Shown here piece by piece: positions 31,447 to 41,800 of a DNA stretch of 64,000 nt (position 1 is the first letter of the stretch; every line of letters begins with the position of its first letter). Source of the stretch: Flavobacterium nitrogenifigens (lineage in GTDB: Bacteria; Bacteroidota; Bacteroidia; Flavobacteriales; Flavobacteriaceae); the NCBI RefSeq assembly GCF_003254565.1, contig NZ_QJRI01000160.1, positions 1 to 64,000 of the forward strand, given 5' to 3'. A model generated the notes under the pieces. It ran no database searches. It had not been told where the DNA came from and was given only the letters and a program-made list of their open reading frames with translations. The position numbers were made by a program, and so were the translations under genes.

Positions 31447-34287
31447 TTATCTAGTTTTTTTAATCATTTTAAATGACTGGAGAAGATTGCCTCCAGTTCC
31501 TTCCACTTTTACGATATAGAATCCCGACTGAAGCGTATTCCCCATTGACAGCTGGCTTTGGTCTTTAACTTGGGCAGACTCAACATTTTTTCCGTTAATA
31601 TCAAAAATTCGCACGCTTATCGGTTCCTTATAATCGTTTATTTCAATTTTAAAGCTGTTTGTAAACGGATTTGGAGAACAGATCACAGTAATTTTTTGAT
31701 CTTGCAGGTTTTCTGCATTAGCATTTAACCTCAAAGTTGCGCCCGATACCGCAGTAAGAGACCATTGCTGGTTATTACTTGAACTAAGACTCCATTGGCT
31801 TAAATCTGCTCCGTTAGTTGCATTTCCTAAACCATCCAAGTACAATCCGGTCGCCTTGTTTTTAAACTTGAAATAACCTGAACCAGCGTCTTCTTGTATC
31901 CATTTTTGCGCTTCACTTCCACTATAGGCCCATTGTCCAGCGATTGATGGATTAGCTGTTCTGCTCATTCCGTCGATGTACAATCCAGTAGTTCTGTTTT
32001 TAATCATAACTTCGCTGCCGTTATACTCTAGAGCCCATTGCTGGGCACTGCTTCCGCTGTAGTTCCATTGTCCTGCGTTACTTCCATTTGTGGTTCTGCT
32101 CATTCCGTCTATTAGCAGTCCAGTGCTTCTATTTGAAATGGTGTAATAAGCTGCAGTTTCAGCAAGATCGTCACCATAAACAAGGCCTCTTCCAACAGTA
32201 CTCATATATACGCGTCCGTAGATATTCATGTCTCCCATTACGAAGTTTCCGTTTCCTGTACCTCCATACTCATGCGCATCATCATTAACGCGAGTCCAAT
32301 TGCTGCCTTGGTCTACAGAACGAAAAACTCCCGTAACGCCGCTTACAGTACCCCAGATATAAATAGTTGGATAAGAAGCGCCAGCCTTCGCTTTACCGAT
32401 TCCGACTGCCGAAGCATTGCTTACAGCTGTTGAAGGTGTGCTAAAACTAGTTCCGCCATCAACTGACCTTATCAGCCCTCCATAATTCTTAGCAATCCAC
32501 AAGTGCCCAGCATACCCAGGAACTGTCCTAATCAGGCTAGATCCTCCTGCTCCAACATTGGAAACCGTATTGAAAGAAGCTCCTCCGTCTGTACTTGCTT
32601 TTAAATCTCCGTTACTTCCGTTGTAGGCATAAAACTTGTTGTTCGTAACAGCATCAGATACCGGAATTGTATTGAAATTAATTCCTGTTACGGTCGTCCA
32701 GCCAGTTCCATTATTGGTGGAACGGTACATAGCGCTGGAGGATTCCGGAACATGCAGAATAGTTGCGCCGTCATACGAAAGCGCCACCGTTCCGCGTGGT
32801 CCTGCTAAGTTTGCGGTTGTCTTTGTCCAATCAGTTCCTTGATTGTTGGAATAATACATATATTCTCCAAGTCTTACAATTTTATTGGTATTTCCTGATG
32901 CATAAGCCAATCCAGATGTGGTTCCCATTGCTGGCTTATACTGCGGCGCATATACCGAAACATCAGTATGCTTAAATCCATCATAATCTCCAATAACACT
33001 CATTAAAGGTCCGCCAGGAATGCTTATTAAACCTAGTGGAACGCTCTCTTCAAGGCCAATAGCATCAAACTTCCACGAGGTTTTTGATGCATTAAGATCA
33101 TCACAGGTAAAAATACCGTTTCCAGATATTACGCTTGCCTTATTGGTATTAAAAGGATTAAATTTGATATCGCCAGTCCAGTGAATGGATGCTGAAGATC
33201 CTGAAATCCAAGTACAGCCATTGTCCAATACGTTGATTCCTGAATTTCCAACCAGATCTCTCCATGATGCGCCGCCATCTGTGCTTAAAAAGAAGCGGTC
33301 TGCATAAATTATACTGCCCTGTGCATTAGTATACTGCGCCATATAAGTATTCATCGAAGAGGCAATCAGACGCTGCGAATTGGAAGGGTCAACATCAATT
33401 CCGCCAAAAGGCCCCGAAAAGCCTGATGGCGTAATATTGGTTAGAGCCCCTGCACTGGAAAGCTTCCAAATCTGTCCTGAAGAAGGGTTCCAAGGCCCTT
33501 CTTTATCAGCATACGTAATTAATAAAGCTCTGTTGGAATCCAATACTGCGCGCTGAGGCATATAATTTACTGTGGCTCCCGAAACGGCGTTCCAAGTATT
33601 TCCTCCATCCGAACTTTTATAAAGATTAGACGCCCCGGTTCTGGAAACGCCAGCATAAATAGTCTGGGTGATGCCTCCAGAAACTGATGCAGAATCAAAA
33701 ATCACAAAACAGATTCCGTTGTCATTTGCTGTTGCCGTAACCGGAAATGACGATACCTTAGTCCAAGCCGAACCGCCATTAGTGCTTTTAAACAATCCAT
33801 CGCGTCTGCTTCCGCAGAAAAGCACATTAGAATTATTGGGATCTACAGCCAATCGCTCGCCGTTAGATCTTCCCATACCGTTTCCATGCGCCTTAAATTG
33901 TGAGGTTACTATAGTTTCAGTAAAATTGGCCCCTCTGTCGGTTGATTTTAAAATCGCTGTTTTCTGCCCATTAAAATAATCGGTTCCCACCAGCATATAT
34001 ACCACATTATTATTCTGAGGGTCGATAGCCAATGATTCCACTCCCTGATACCCCAGCTGGTCTACACTGGTCCAATCCAACAAAGGTATCCATCTGCTGC
34101 TGGATGAATCCCATCGATAGGCTCCCCCCACATCTGTACGGGCGTATTTTAAATTGGCATCTGTTTTACTTGGAATAATGCCGGTAACAAAACCTGCGCC
34201 TCCAATCTGAACATTTTTCCAAACACTTTGGGCTTGGGAAACGAAAACTGATAAAATCAATACGCATAATAAGTAAGCTTTTTTCAT
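31447..34287 (-). CDS. GH74 xyloglucanase with ricin-type lectin repeats and T9SS sorting domain
   Basis: A 946-residue endo-xyloglucanase predicted to cut the glucan backbone outside the cell. After the signal peptide (SQAQ) come two seven-bladed propellers rich in STDGG/SxDGGxxW repeats. The two catalytic aspartates fit TDVGGAYRW (Asp52) and WTGDIKFNP (Asp373). Residues about 690-845 hold three copies of a ricin B/CBM13-like repeat (TGLLIDGMSRT, TGLYIDGMSRT, TGLYLDGLGNA) with QW motifs. The last 80 residues (SPNPFTNSF... to KMIKKTR) form a type A T9SS sorting domain, so the enzyme is probably secreted or glycan-anchored on the surface. It follows the lipoprotein GH5 in the SusC operon. Confidence 0.92.
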   Translation of the reverse strand: MKKAYLLCVLILSVFVSQAQSVWKNVQIGGAGFVTGIIPSKTDANLKYARTDVGGAYRWDSSSSRWIPLLDWTSVDQLGYQGVESLAIDPQNNNVVYMLVGTDYFNGQKTAILKSTDRGANFTETIVTSQFKAHGNGMGRSNGERLAVDPNNSNVLFCGSRRDGLFKSTNGGSAWTKVSSFPVTATANDNGICFVIFDSASVSGGITQTIYAGVSRTGASNLYKSSDGGNTWNAVSGATVNYMPQRAVLDSNRALLITYADKEGPWNPSSGQIWKLSSAGALTNITPSGFSGPFGGIDVDPSNSQRLIASSMNTYMAQYTNAQGSIIYADRFFLSTDGGASWRDLVGNSGINVLDNGCTWISGSSASIHWTGDIKFNPFNTNKASVISGNGIFTCDDLNASKTSWKFDAIGLEESVPLGLISIPGGPLMSVIGDYDGFKHTDVSVYAPQYKPAMGTTSGLAYASGNTNKIVRLGEYMYYSNNQGTDWTKTTANLAGPRGTVALSYDGATILHVPESSSAMYRSTNNGTGWTTVTGINFNTIPVSDAVTNNKFYAYNGSNGDLKASTDGGASFNTVSNVGAGGSSLIRTVPGYAGHLWIAKNYGGLIRSVDGGTSFSTPSTAVSNASAVGIGKAKAGASYPTIYIWGTVSGVTGVFRSVDQGSNWTRVNDDAHEYGGTGNGNFVMGDMNIYGRVYMSTVGRGLVYGDDLAETAAYYTISNRSTGLLIDGMSRTTNGSNAGQWNYSGSSAQQWALEYNGSEVMIKNRTTGLYIDGMSRTANPSIAGQWAYSGSEAQKWIQEDAGSGYFKFKNKATGLYLDGLGNATNGADLSQWSLSSSNNQQWSLTAVSGATLRLNANAENLQDQKITVICSPNPFTNSFKIEINDYKEPISVRIFDINGKNVESAQVKDQSQLSMGNTLQSGFYIVKVEGTGGNLLQSFKMIKKTR

Positions 34288-34384
34288 TTTGATTTGTTTT
34301 TAAAAGTTTAAAATATTATCATCCTTACAATCTATTCTTACCTGGCCAATACTTTTAATTCTCAGCATTTTGGCATTGATAAGA

Positions 34385-34409
34385 GCTGCCGCATCAGAAA
34401 TGCGGCAGC
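34385..34409 (-). other. GC-rich hairpin between GH5 and GH74
   Basis: A perfect 10-bp stem (GCTGCCGCAT / ATGCGGCAGC, five-base loop) about 100 bases after the GH5 stop in a 221-base gap. The U-run on the minus strand is poor (TCTTATC). It could be a partial terminator that lowers GH74 expression relative to SusC/SusD, or a processing site. Confidence 0.5.
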
Positions 34410-34508
34410 ATACTGCATAATGTAAAAGCAAAAAATTCCCTTATTCCAGGAATGGCCAATAAATGCCTAATCCTGAAAAAAACTTTGAAAGAAGGCTATC
34501 TTAAAATT

Positions 34509-35963
34509 TTAATTAGCCCCTGCTTTAATGGCATCTATCGTACGTTGATCTTTTACAGTAAAATTACTCCTGTCTATAGCTGCTCCTGTATCCCACCAAA
34601 AAGGTTTAATGCCGCGCGTTAACGCTTCTTTGGTTGTAAAGTTTATCCAATAGTCCACCGAGGCGTTATGCATGGCCAAATCTTTGGGAAGATAAGCAGG
34701 ATCGCTACGTCTGTAAGCGCCATACTCTCCCATGATAACCGGTATCCCTTTATCAACAAATTTAGTTTTCATCTTGTTGTAATCAGCAATTATCTCGTCC
34801 TCTTCTCCGTATGTGGCATTACGCTCAGGTTCAATGGCTGAATGATGGCCTTTACCCCAGTAGTAAATCAATTTGCCCCAGCTCTCATCTTTATTCCCGA
34901 TACAAAATTGTGATGGCGTATAGTTATGCACCTCAACCATAAGGCGATTTGGCACCTGATCTGTAGGAAGCGTGTCCATCAGGTCAAATGTCAATCCAGG
35001 ATTTGTTTGAGGACCTTGAACGATAAGAACTCGGTGACTGTTTCTTCCGCCTGTAGAGCGAACAGCTTGAACAAACGTCTGGTGGTATGATGCTAATACT
35101 GCCATCTCCTCATCATTCTTAGCATCCGGTTCGTTAGCGCTGGCAAACATCAAGTGCTCGTCAAAATCACGCATTGCGGTAGCGATTTGCTCCCATAATG
35201 CTTTTTGTTTGGCATTGACAGCCTCCTGCTTTGCTTTAGTGATGTTTTTTTCCAGCCATCCGCCGTCCCAATGGATATTAAGCATAACATATATGTCATT
35301 ATTCACACAATAGCCTACAACCTCTTTTACCCTTTTGATCCAATTTTGATCAAGATGTGCGGTAGCTTCGTTGTCAAGATGAAAATTCCAGGCGCAGGGT
35401 ATGCGAATGGCAGAGAAACCCAATTGCTTTACAGCTTTTACATATTCCTCTGTGATCACTGGACTACCCCAACCGGTTTCACCGCCTGGCGCTTCGAATG
35501 TATTCCCAATGTTCCATCCCAGTTTAAATTTGGCAGCCAATTCAACCGCTGTGCCCATCCCTATAGCATCAGCCGGCTTTGGAGATAAATTATAACTTGG
35601 ATACAAATTGCCGGTTTGCGTTACTGTTATGCGCCTGGCCTGTCCGTTATCTGCTGTAACAGTCAGCACAGCCGAACGGCTAACTCCGCTGTTATTGGCA
35701 GAGGCTGTAAATGAGGTCTTCTCCGTGCCTTGAACCCCGCTTAATTTGCTCAACTGCAGCCAAGATGAGGCTGAATTTGTTATAGTCCATCTACTGTTTG
35801 CTTCAATGCTAATTGGTTCAGATGTGCCTCCTTCGGGCATAAAAGAAACTGATTCTGACGAGACCGTCAAAAACGGCTCTTCATCTGCATTTTTAGAACA
35901 GCTAAATGAAGATGCGCTGATCATAAAGAGCAGCAGCATCTGATATAAAAATTTATGTTTCAT
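34509..35963 (-). CDS. GH5 endo-xyloglucanase (GH5_4-like) lipoprotein with BACON domain
   Basis: Surface lipoprotein of 484 residues: lipobox SFSC (Cys22), a BACON domain at about 32-117 (SRWTITNSASSWLQLS, then RRITVTQTG), and a GH5 barrel from about 130. The catalytic residues are Glu278 in FASANEPDA and Glu413 in IMGEYGAYRR. Order and length match the B. ovatus endo-xyloglucanase BoGH5A, a subfamily 4 enzyme that starts xyloglucan depolymerisation at the cell surface. It follows the SusC-SusD-SGBP genes in the usual locus order. Subfamily placement is from overall architecture; cellulase or mixed-linkage glucanase activity is the alternative. Confidence 0.88.
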   Translation of the reverse strand: MKHKFLYQMLLLFMISASSFSCSKNADEEPFLTVSSESVSFMPEGGTSEPISIEANSRWTITNSASSWLQLSKLSGVQGTEKTSFTASANNSGVSRSAVLTVTADNGQARRITVTQTGNLYPSYNLSPKPADAIGMGTAVELAAKFKLGWNIGNTFEAPGGETGWGSPVITEEYVKAVKQLGFSAIRIPCAWNFHLDNEATAHLDQNWIKRVKEVVGYCVNNDIYVMLNIHWDGGWLEKNITKAKQEAVNAKQKALWEQIATAMRDFDEHLMFASANEPDAKNDEEMAVLASYHQTFVQAVRSTGGRNSHRVLIVQGPQTNPGLTFDLMDTLPTDQVPNRLMVEVHNYTPSQFCIGNKDESWGKLIYYWGKGHHSAIEPERNATYGEEDEIIADYNKMKTKFVDKGIPVIMGEYGAYRRSDPAYLPKDLAMHNASVDYWINFTTKEALTRGIKPFWWDTGAAIDRSNFTVKDQRTIDAIKAGAN

Positions 35964-36054
35964 TTTATTTATTTTAGAATTAATGAATTTTATTTAAACC
36001 CTGCGAAAAAATTCAAGCATTTAGAATATCCGCAGGCTTAATTCTTTAATTGCT

Positions 36055-37269
36055 TTACTCATTAATAATTTTTACCACTCTGATATTATCAAAAGCAGCT
36101 TTAAAAGCTATATTTGATGCCCCGTAATTATGCAGATATATCTGACAATCGGATTTTCCTTCTGCTCCAATCAGGGCTGTAATATTTTTCACGATGTCAC
36201 CTTTTCCATTTCCTCCATCACGAAACTCTGCAAAAGGAATCGTTACAGTCTGCCAGCCTGTTGTTTTAAAACCTGTTGGAGAACCTTGCCAAGGCTCATA
36301 TCTTGCTAAATAATTTCCTGTTGAGGTAGCAACCATTATAGAACCGCCCAACCAAGGATTTGGAACGTTTATTTCAAATTTTAAAGCCCAATTATCAACA
36401 GGATCTGAAAGATTTTCGGCAGGTATCCATTGTGTTTGATCAATTCTGACCGCATGGCTCCAAGATTGCCCCTCTCCAGCGGATAAAGAAGCAAAATCCA
36501 TAACAAAGAAATTCGTTACATTTCCTCCATGAAAATTAGAATTACCCGCGCCACTAACAACTTGCGCACCTCCCCAATATGGCCAATTGAAGATATTATC
36601 TGCATTTGATATCACACCAGTTGTTTTATCATTCACATTAAATGCGGTAAGAATTTTACCTGACTCTGTTGTTATTTTTAAAGGCCCGCTTGTCGCAATA
36701 CTAGGCATTATAAAACTGACTGATGTTCCGTCATCTGAACCTGTAAATTCCTGTACTGACACGCCTGCAAAAATCAGTTCGCTGATATGGAACAAATTTG
36801 TTCCGTACACAACCACCTCTTCTCCCGGCAGAGCATTTTCATTTGATATGCGATCCAGAGCGGGAGGTCCAGCTACAATATCAATATCAAAAACCACTTT
36901 TCCACTTGGAGTGACAAGCTCAATGGTGTTTAAATCATTTTCAGCAACAGAAGGAAATGGAATCACTGCTGGCACCTGTACAACTGCATAATTGTCTGCA
37001 AACAGCCCGCCATTAAAATCGACCGCTATACCATTGAAGGCAATCTTTACGGCATCCTTTAAATGGGATCCTTTTAGGACAACCCACTGTCCCGGAACCA
37101 GTTTATTAACCAATGTGTCATTAGGAGCCGCCGCATAATTGCGCACTTCTGTGATCTCCGGCCCAGAACCTGAATCTTCATCATTGTTGCAGGACACAAA
37201 CATTGCCGCCACAAGCATCATGCTTGCAAAAAAAAGACGTGCAAAACTATTGTCTATTATTTTTTTCAT
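36055..37269 (-). CDS. Surface glycan-binding protein with IPT/TIG domains
   Basis: Lipoprotein (lipobox FVSC) of about 404 residues from the ATG at 37269. An ATG three codons earlier (37278) overlaps the SusD stop as TAATG and is equally possible. Two or three IPT/TIG beta-sandwich modules (VVLKGSHLKDAVKIAFNG, GEEVVVYGTNLFHISELIFAG) act as a spacer, and a C-terminal jelly-roll of about 170 residues ends in AAFDNIRVVK. This is the usual layout of the SusE-position or SGBP-B proteins that hold polysaccharide at the surface, with aromatic-rich C-terminal binding sites. Position directly after SusD supports the role; no enzyme motif is present. Confidence 0.8.
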   Translation of the reverse strand: MKKIIDNSFARLFFASMMLVAAMFVSCNNDEDSGSGPEITEVRNYAAAPNDTLVNKLVPGQWVVLKGSHLKDAVKIAFNGIAVDFNGGLFADNYAVVQVPAVIPFPSVAENDLNTIELVTPSGKVVFDIDIVAGPPALDRISNENALPGEEVVVYGTNLFHISELIFAGVSVQEFTGSDDGTSVSFIMPSIATSGPLKITTESGKILTAFNVNDKTTGVISNADNIFNWPYWGGAQVVSGAGNSNFHGGNVTNFFVMDFASLSAGEGQSWSHAVRIDQTQWIPAENLSDPVDNWALKFEINVPNPWLGGSIMVATSTGNYLARYEPWQGSPTGFKTTGWQTVTIPFAEFRDGGNGKGDIVKNITALIGAEGKSDCQIYLHNYGASNIAFKAAFDNIRVVKIINE

Positions 37270-37277
37270 AACTGTCA

Positions 37278-38876
37278 TTATTTATAGTATGGAACTGACG
37301 GTTCATTTAGTTTAGGATTCACTACAACTTCTGTCGTTGGAAGCTGCAGGGTAAAAGTGGCAGAGGTTGCAGGCGATATCGTTCCGATAGGATCGTTTGG
37401 CGTTGCTGTTTTTGAATCCTTATTATAATCAAACAATACTCTCTGCTGATCACTTAAAAGCTGCACTGCTTTTTGGGGGTTATAATACGAGAGCCTTACC
37501 AAATCATACCAATATTGCCCCTCGCAGGCAAACTCCACCCTTCTTTCGTTCAAAATGATATCTTCATTAATCGAGGTAAGAGGATCCACACCTGCGCGCG
37601 TTCTTACCTTATTAAAATATAGGAGCGCATCGGCATCACTTGTTGAAACATCATTTCCAAGCACTGCTTCGGCATATACCAGATATACATCTGCAAGTCT
37701 GAGAAGGGCATTATGCTCGATAGATCCCAAATAAGACATAGCAGGAGAATTATTGTCGGCTTCATTGCCTATGATATGCTTTTTCATTCCAGGAGAAGCA
37801 GCCGTATAACCGCCTCCCGCAGCATTAAGCTCAGGATAATGGTCTCCTGGCAGCATAAAGCTCGCTTTGCGTCGGATAGAATCCTTCTCTGTATAGGCTA
37901 AATACAAATCGTAGCTCACGCCTGGAGAACCCCAAGCGCCCCCTTTTTGAGGATTAATGTCATTGCTCGGCGAATAGGTCAGCAGATGATTGCCCTGCAT
38001 CCATTCGGTAGTGGCAGACCACTGCAGCGCAAAAAGCGATTCCTGATTGTCGTTAAACTTGGTCTTAAAAAGATCTGCATAACTAGGCAGCAGGCTTAGC
38101 CCGCTATTTGCAATGACATCTTTGGCATAGGTCTTTGCCAGATTTAAATACTCCTGATTGCGGCTTCCTCCCGGCTGGCCAACTCCCGCTCTAGTCAGAT
38201 AAACCTTGCTTAACATTCCTTTGGCAGACCATGATGTAACTCGGCCCGGCTGATCGGTTTTAGGCAGTTTTTCCGCCGCAAAAGTTAAATCCTCAATTAC
38301 AAATCTGTACACATCCTCTATTTTATTTTTATTGATTAGAGGCGATTTTATCAGTTTGGTATTATCTTCTATAATAGGCACTTCTCCCCAAAGCATGGCC
38401 AAATGATAGTAAGCCATGGCACGTATGAATCTTGCCTCGGCTATCGCCGCATTTTTATCTGCAGCTGAAACTGTTGATGGGGTTCTCTCATTAATGGCAT
38501 TAATAGTCGTATTGCAGTGTGCCACGATAATGTAAAGTGCCGCCCACCCCGTTGTCAGTCGTGCATTGGATCCCGAAAGGGTAAAAGTATTGAGCTGCAC
38601 CAGATCGGAACCCTGATACTGCAGAATAAGATTGCCGCTTAATATATCTCCTAAAGGCAGATAAGCCGTATTATTCCATTGTGCCCATATTCTTCCTCCA
38701 TACAAGGCAGCAGTAGCCAAACGAAGCTCCTCTTTTGTCTGGTAAAAGTTCTCTGTACTTATTTCTGATTGCGACGGACGATCAAGAAAATCGTCTTGGC
38801 ATCCAGCAAGCACTGCTGAAGCCAGCAGGCTTAAAATGATATTTTTATAAATAGACCTCATATTGTTCTGTTTCAT
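37278..38876 (-). CDS. SusD-like glycan-binding outer-membrane lipoprotein
   Basis: 532-residue SusD/RagB homologue. Lipobox LAGC followed by the typical FLDRPSQSEISTENFYQTKEELRLA start, tetratricopeptide-rich helical N-half (EARFIRAMAYYHLAMLWGEVP) and the C-terminal ERRVEFACEGQYWYDLVR motif. It forms the lid of the SusC transporter and captures oligosaccharides. It begins 3 bases after SusC. ATGs at codon 1 and codon 6 (MRSIYKN) are both possible starts; no ribosome-binding site separates them. Confidence 0.93.
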   Translation of the reverse strand: MKQNNMRSIYKNIILSLLASAVLAGCQDDFLDRPSQSEISTENFYQTKEELRLATAALYGGRIWAQWNNTAYLPLGDILSGNLILQYQGSDLVQLNTFTLSGSNARLTTGWAALYIIVAHCNTTINAINERTPSTVSAADKNAAIAEARFIRAMAYYHLAMLWGEVPIIEDNTKLIKSPLINKNKIEDVYRFVIEDLTFAAEKLPKTDQPGRVTSWSAKGMLSKVYLTRAGVGQPGGSRNQEYLNLAKTYAKDVIANSGLSLLPSYADLFKTKFNDNQESLFALQWSATTEWMQGNHLLTYSPSNDINPQKGGAWGSPGVSYDLYLAYTEKDSIRRKASFMLPGDHYPELNAAGGGYTAASPGMKKHIIGNEADNNSPAMSYLGSIEHNALLRLADVYLVYAEAVLGNDVSTSDADALLYFNKVRTRAGVDPLTSINEDIILNERRVEFACEGQYWYDLVRLSYYNPQKAVQLLSDQQRVLFDYNKDSKTATPNDPIGTISPATSATFTLQLPTTEVVVNPKLNEPSVPYYK

Positions 38877-38879
38877 TTT

Positions 38880-41800
38880 TTAGTTAGTTAATCCCAGATT
38901 AAGTCCAAATGTAAAGCTTCGGGATTGCGGATAGAAACCATTGTCAATTCCCGCCTGCAGAGGATTCCATGAACCCACCTCCGGATCCATTCCCGTATAG
39001 CTGGTAATTAAAAAAGGATTGTTGACATTCACATACAGCCTAAGGGAGCTTATATGAATTTTCTTCATCATCTCACTTGGAAAAGAATAGCCTAAAGTCA
39101 TGTTTCGGCATCTTATAAAGGAACCGTTCTCCACATATCGGTCAGAAAAACGGTTGTTTCTGTTGCTGTCATTATTTTTCAATCCCACAATAGAAGTTTC
39201 CGGATTGGTCACATACACGTTATTGACATCTGAAGCTGAACCGTTAGGATCAATTAAGGCCAATACAGCGTGATCTTTTAAAGACTTCAAATAGCCGTTA
39301 TTGGTAAGCGGATTGTCTCCATTGATTCTCATTCCGTTCACGACCTCGCTTCCCTGGTTGGCTGTAAAGAAAATATTCAGATCAAAACCTTTGTAGGTGA
39401 AAGTATTCCCAAGTCCAAACTGAAATTGCGGAACAGGCGATCCTAAAAATGTCTGATCTTTTTCAGTGATCACGCCATCTCCGTTAAGATCTTTGAATTT
39501 AAGGTCTCCATACCATACACCGCCCGAATTGGGAGTAATCGGCAGCACTGTTCCGTCAGTATTGGTTGGCAGTGCATGGTTTTTAAAATCTTCTGCCGTA
39601 GCAAATACGCCATCTACTTTGTAACCGTAGAATGCTCCAATGGAACCGCCAACTACAGTTCTAGACACAACATCTCCTCCATAGTATCCTGGAAGGAAAG
39701 CTCCGTCTGTATTTAATTTCATCACTTTATTTTTATTGTGGGATAAAGTAAAATCCGTAGTCCATGTAAAATCTCCACGCTCCATATTTTTTGAGCTCAA
39801 ATGAAGATCTATACCTCTGTTGCGGACCTGTCCAATATTTACATATGGGGCATTGATGGCTCCGGGAGAATACCCCACAATGGTACCTGAATATAGCGGA
39901 AGAGGAATCTGCATCAATAGTCCATCAGTCATGCGGTTATAAACATCAACAGATAGATTAAGCTTCCATCCAAACAGCGCGGCATCAAGCCCTATATTTC
40001 CGTATTTGGTTTTTTCCCATTCCACTGCGGGATTTGCAATATTGGTAGTCATTTGCGCGTTGCCTGAAAGCCCTGTTGATACCGATTCTAAGGTTGACAG
40101 GTAGGCATTGTTTCTGACATTTTGATTGTTGGTAAGTCCATATCCTGTTCTCAATTTCAATTCATTGACTATTTTAGAGCCTTTTAAGAATTTCTCATTG
40201 TTTAATTTCCATGCAAACGCTCCAGAATATGTGGTTACCCAGCGGTTGTCAGGTGCAAATTTTGATGAGCCGTCAGCACGGATATTTGCCGTAAAAAGGT
40301 ATCTGTCATCATAGATGAAATTCAAACGCCCAAAATAGGATTCCAGTGCGCTGTCCCCTTTGGTGCCTCCATTGGTTGCAGTGGTCATATCGCCGCTTCC
40401 GATATTGGTCACATTGTTGGAAATGAAATTTCTTCTGCCCGCAGAAACATTTTCAAACTGTGTAAGCTGCGCCTCATGTCCTAAAAGGGCATTGAAATTA
40501 TATTTTTTATTAAAGACTTTTGAGTAGGTGAAGAAACTTCTAAATGTGGTAAAATAATCCTGATTGTAAGAGTAAAAAGCTTCATTGGTCACTTTTTCGG
40601 CTAGTCCGAATTTATAGGTCGGGCTAAACCTGTCTTCTGTCTTATAGAGGAAATTACCTGAGATCTCATTACGGAAAGAAAAGTCTTTTGTGAAAGCGAT
40701 ATCGATATAAAAATTGCCAAAAAACTGATTTCTCTTTGGATTATTTTTATTGATAAGCGCCAGTGCATAAGGATTTACACGCTTTGCAATCCATCCTTCG
40801 CTGCTTTCTTCCCCTGCAAAGCTTCCATCGGCATTTCTCACGGGAATGTCCGGTGTCTGGCTTAGCGCTTCCTGAATAACGTTTGATCCGGTAGAGTTCA
40901 CATTCTCATCAATGTGGGTCAGCTGCAGGCTGGTTCCTAGCTTTAGCCAGCTGGTTGTCTTGTTGTCCAGATTCAATCGCACTGATGCTCTTGTAAATTC
41001 AGATCCCAAGGCTATACCTTCCTGATTAAAATACGATCCTGAAAGCAGATACTGCGTTTTTTCAGAACCTCCGCTTAAAGTTAGGACATGATTCACCATA
41101 GGGGCTTTGCGAAACAATTCTTCCTGCCAATTGGTGCCCTTACCTAAATATTTTGGATTGGCAAACTCCGGCCTATCATCAAAACCCCATACTGCCGCTC
41201 TCTGATTAATAAATGTGGCATATTCCCTTAAATCCATGGTCGGATACTGCTTGATAAGCTCTTGGAATCCTGTTGAAACCTCATAGGTTATTTTAGGAGC
41301 TCCTTCCTTGCCTCTTTTGGTGGTAATCACAATTACGCCATTTGTGGCCTGCGAACCATAAATTGCAGTTGCCGAAGCGTCTTTCAATACGTCAACCGAC
41401 TCAATATCCGAAGGACTTATGGTCGCTAGCGGATTGGTGCCATTGCCGCTGTCAAAACTCTGCCCAATGATTACCCCGTCAATTACATACAATGGCGAGC
41501 TGCTGCCAAAGGAAGACATGCCTCGTATCTGTATGTTTACACCCCCTCCAGGCTGCCCCGAAGTCTGCTGCACCACCACTCCGGCAACTTTTCCCTGCAG
41601 CGCCTGATCGAAAGTAACAGGCTGCGTCTTGCGGAGCTCGTCACCGCTTATGGAAGATATGGCTCCTGTAAGATCTTTTCGTTTGGCTTTTCCGTATCCG
41701 ATCACCACTACTTCATTTAGCGCTTTTAAATCCTCTTTCAATTTGATTGTGAGCTCGGCATCGGTAATTTTCACTTCCTCCTTGACAAAGCCCAGATAGC

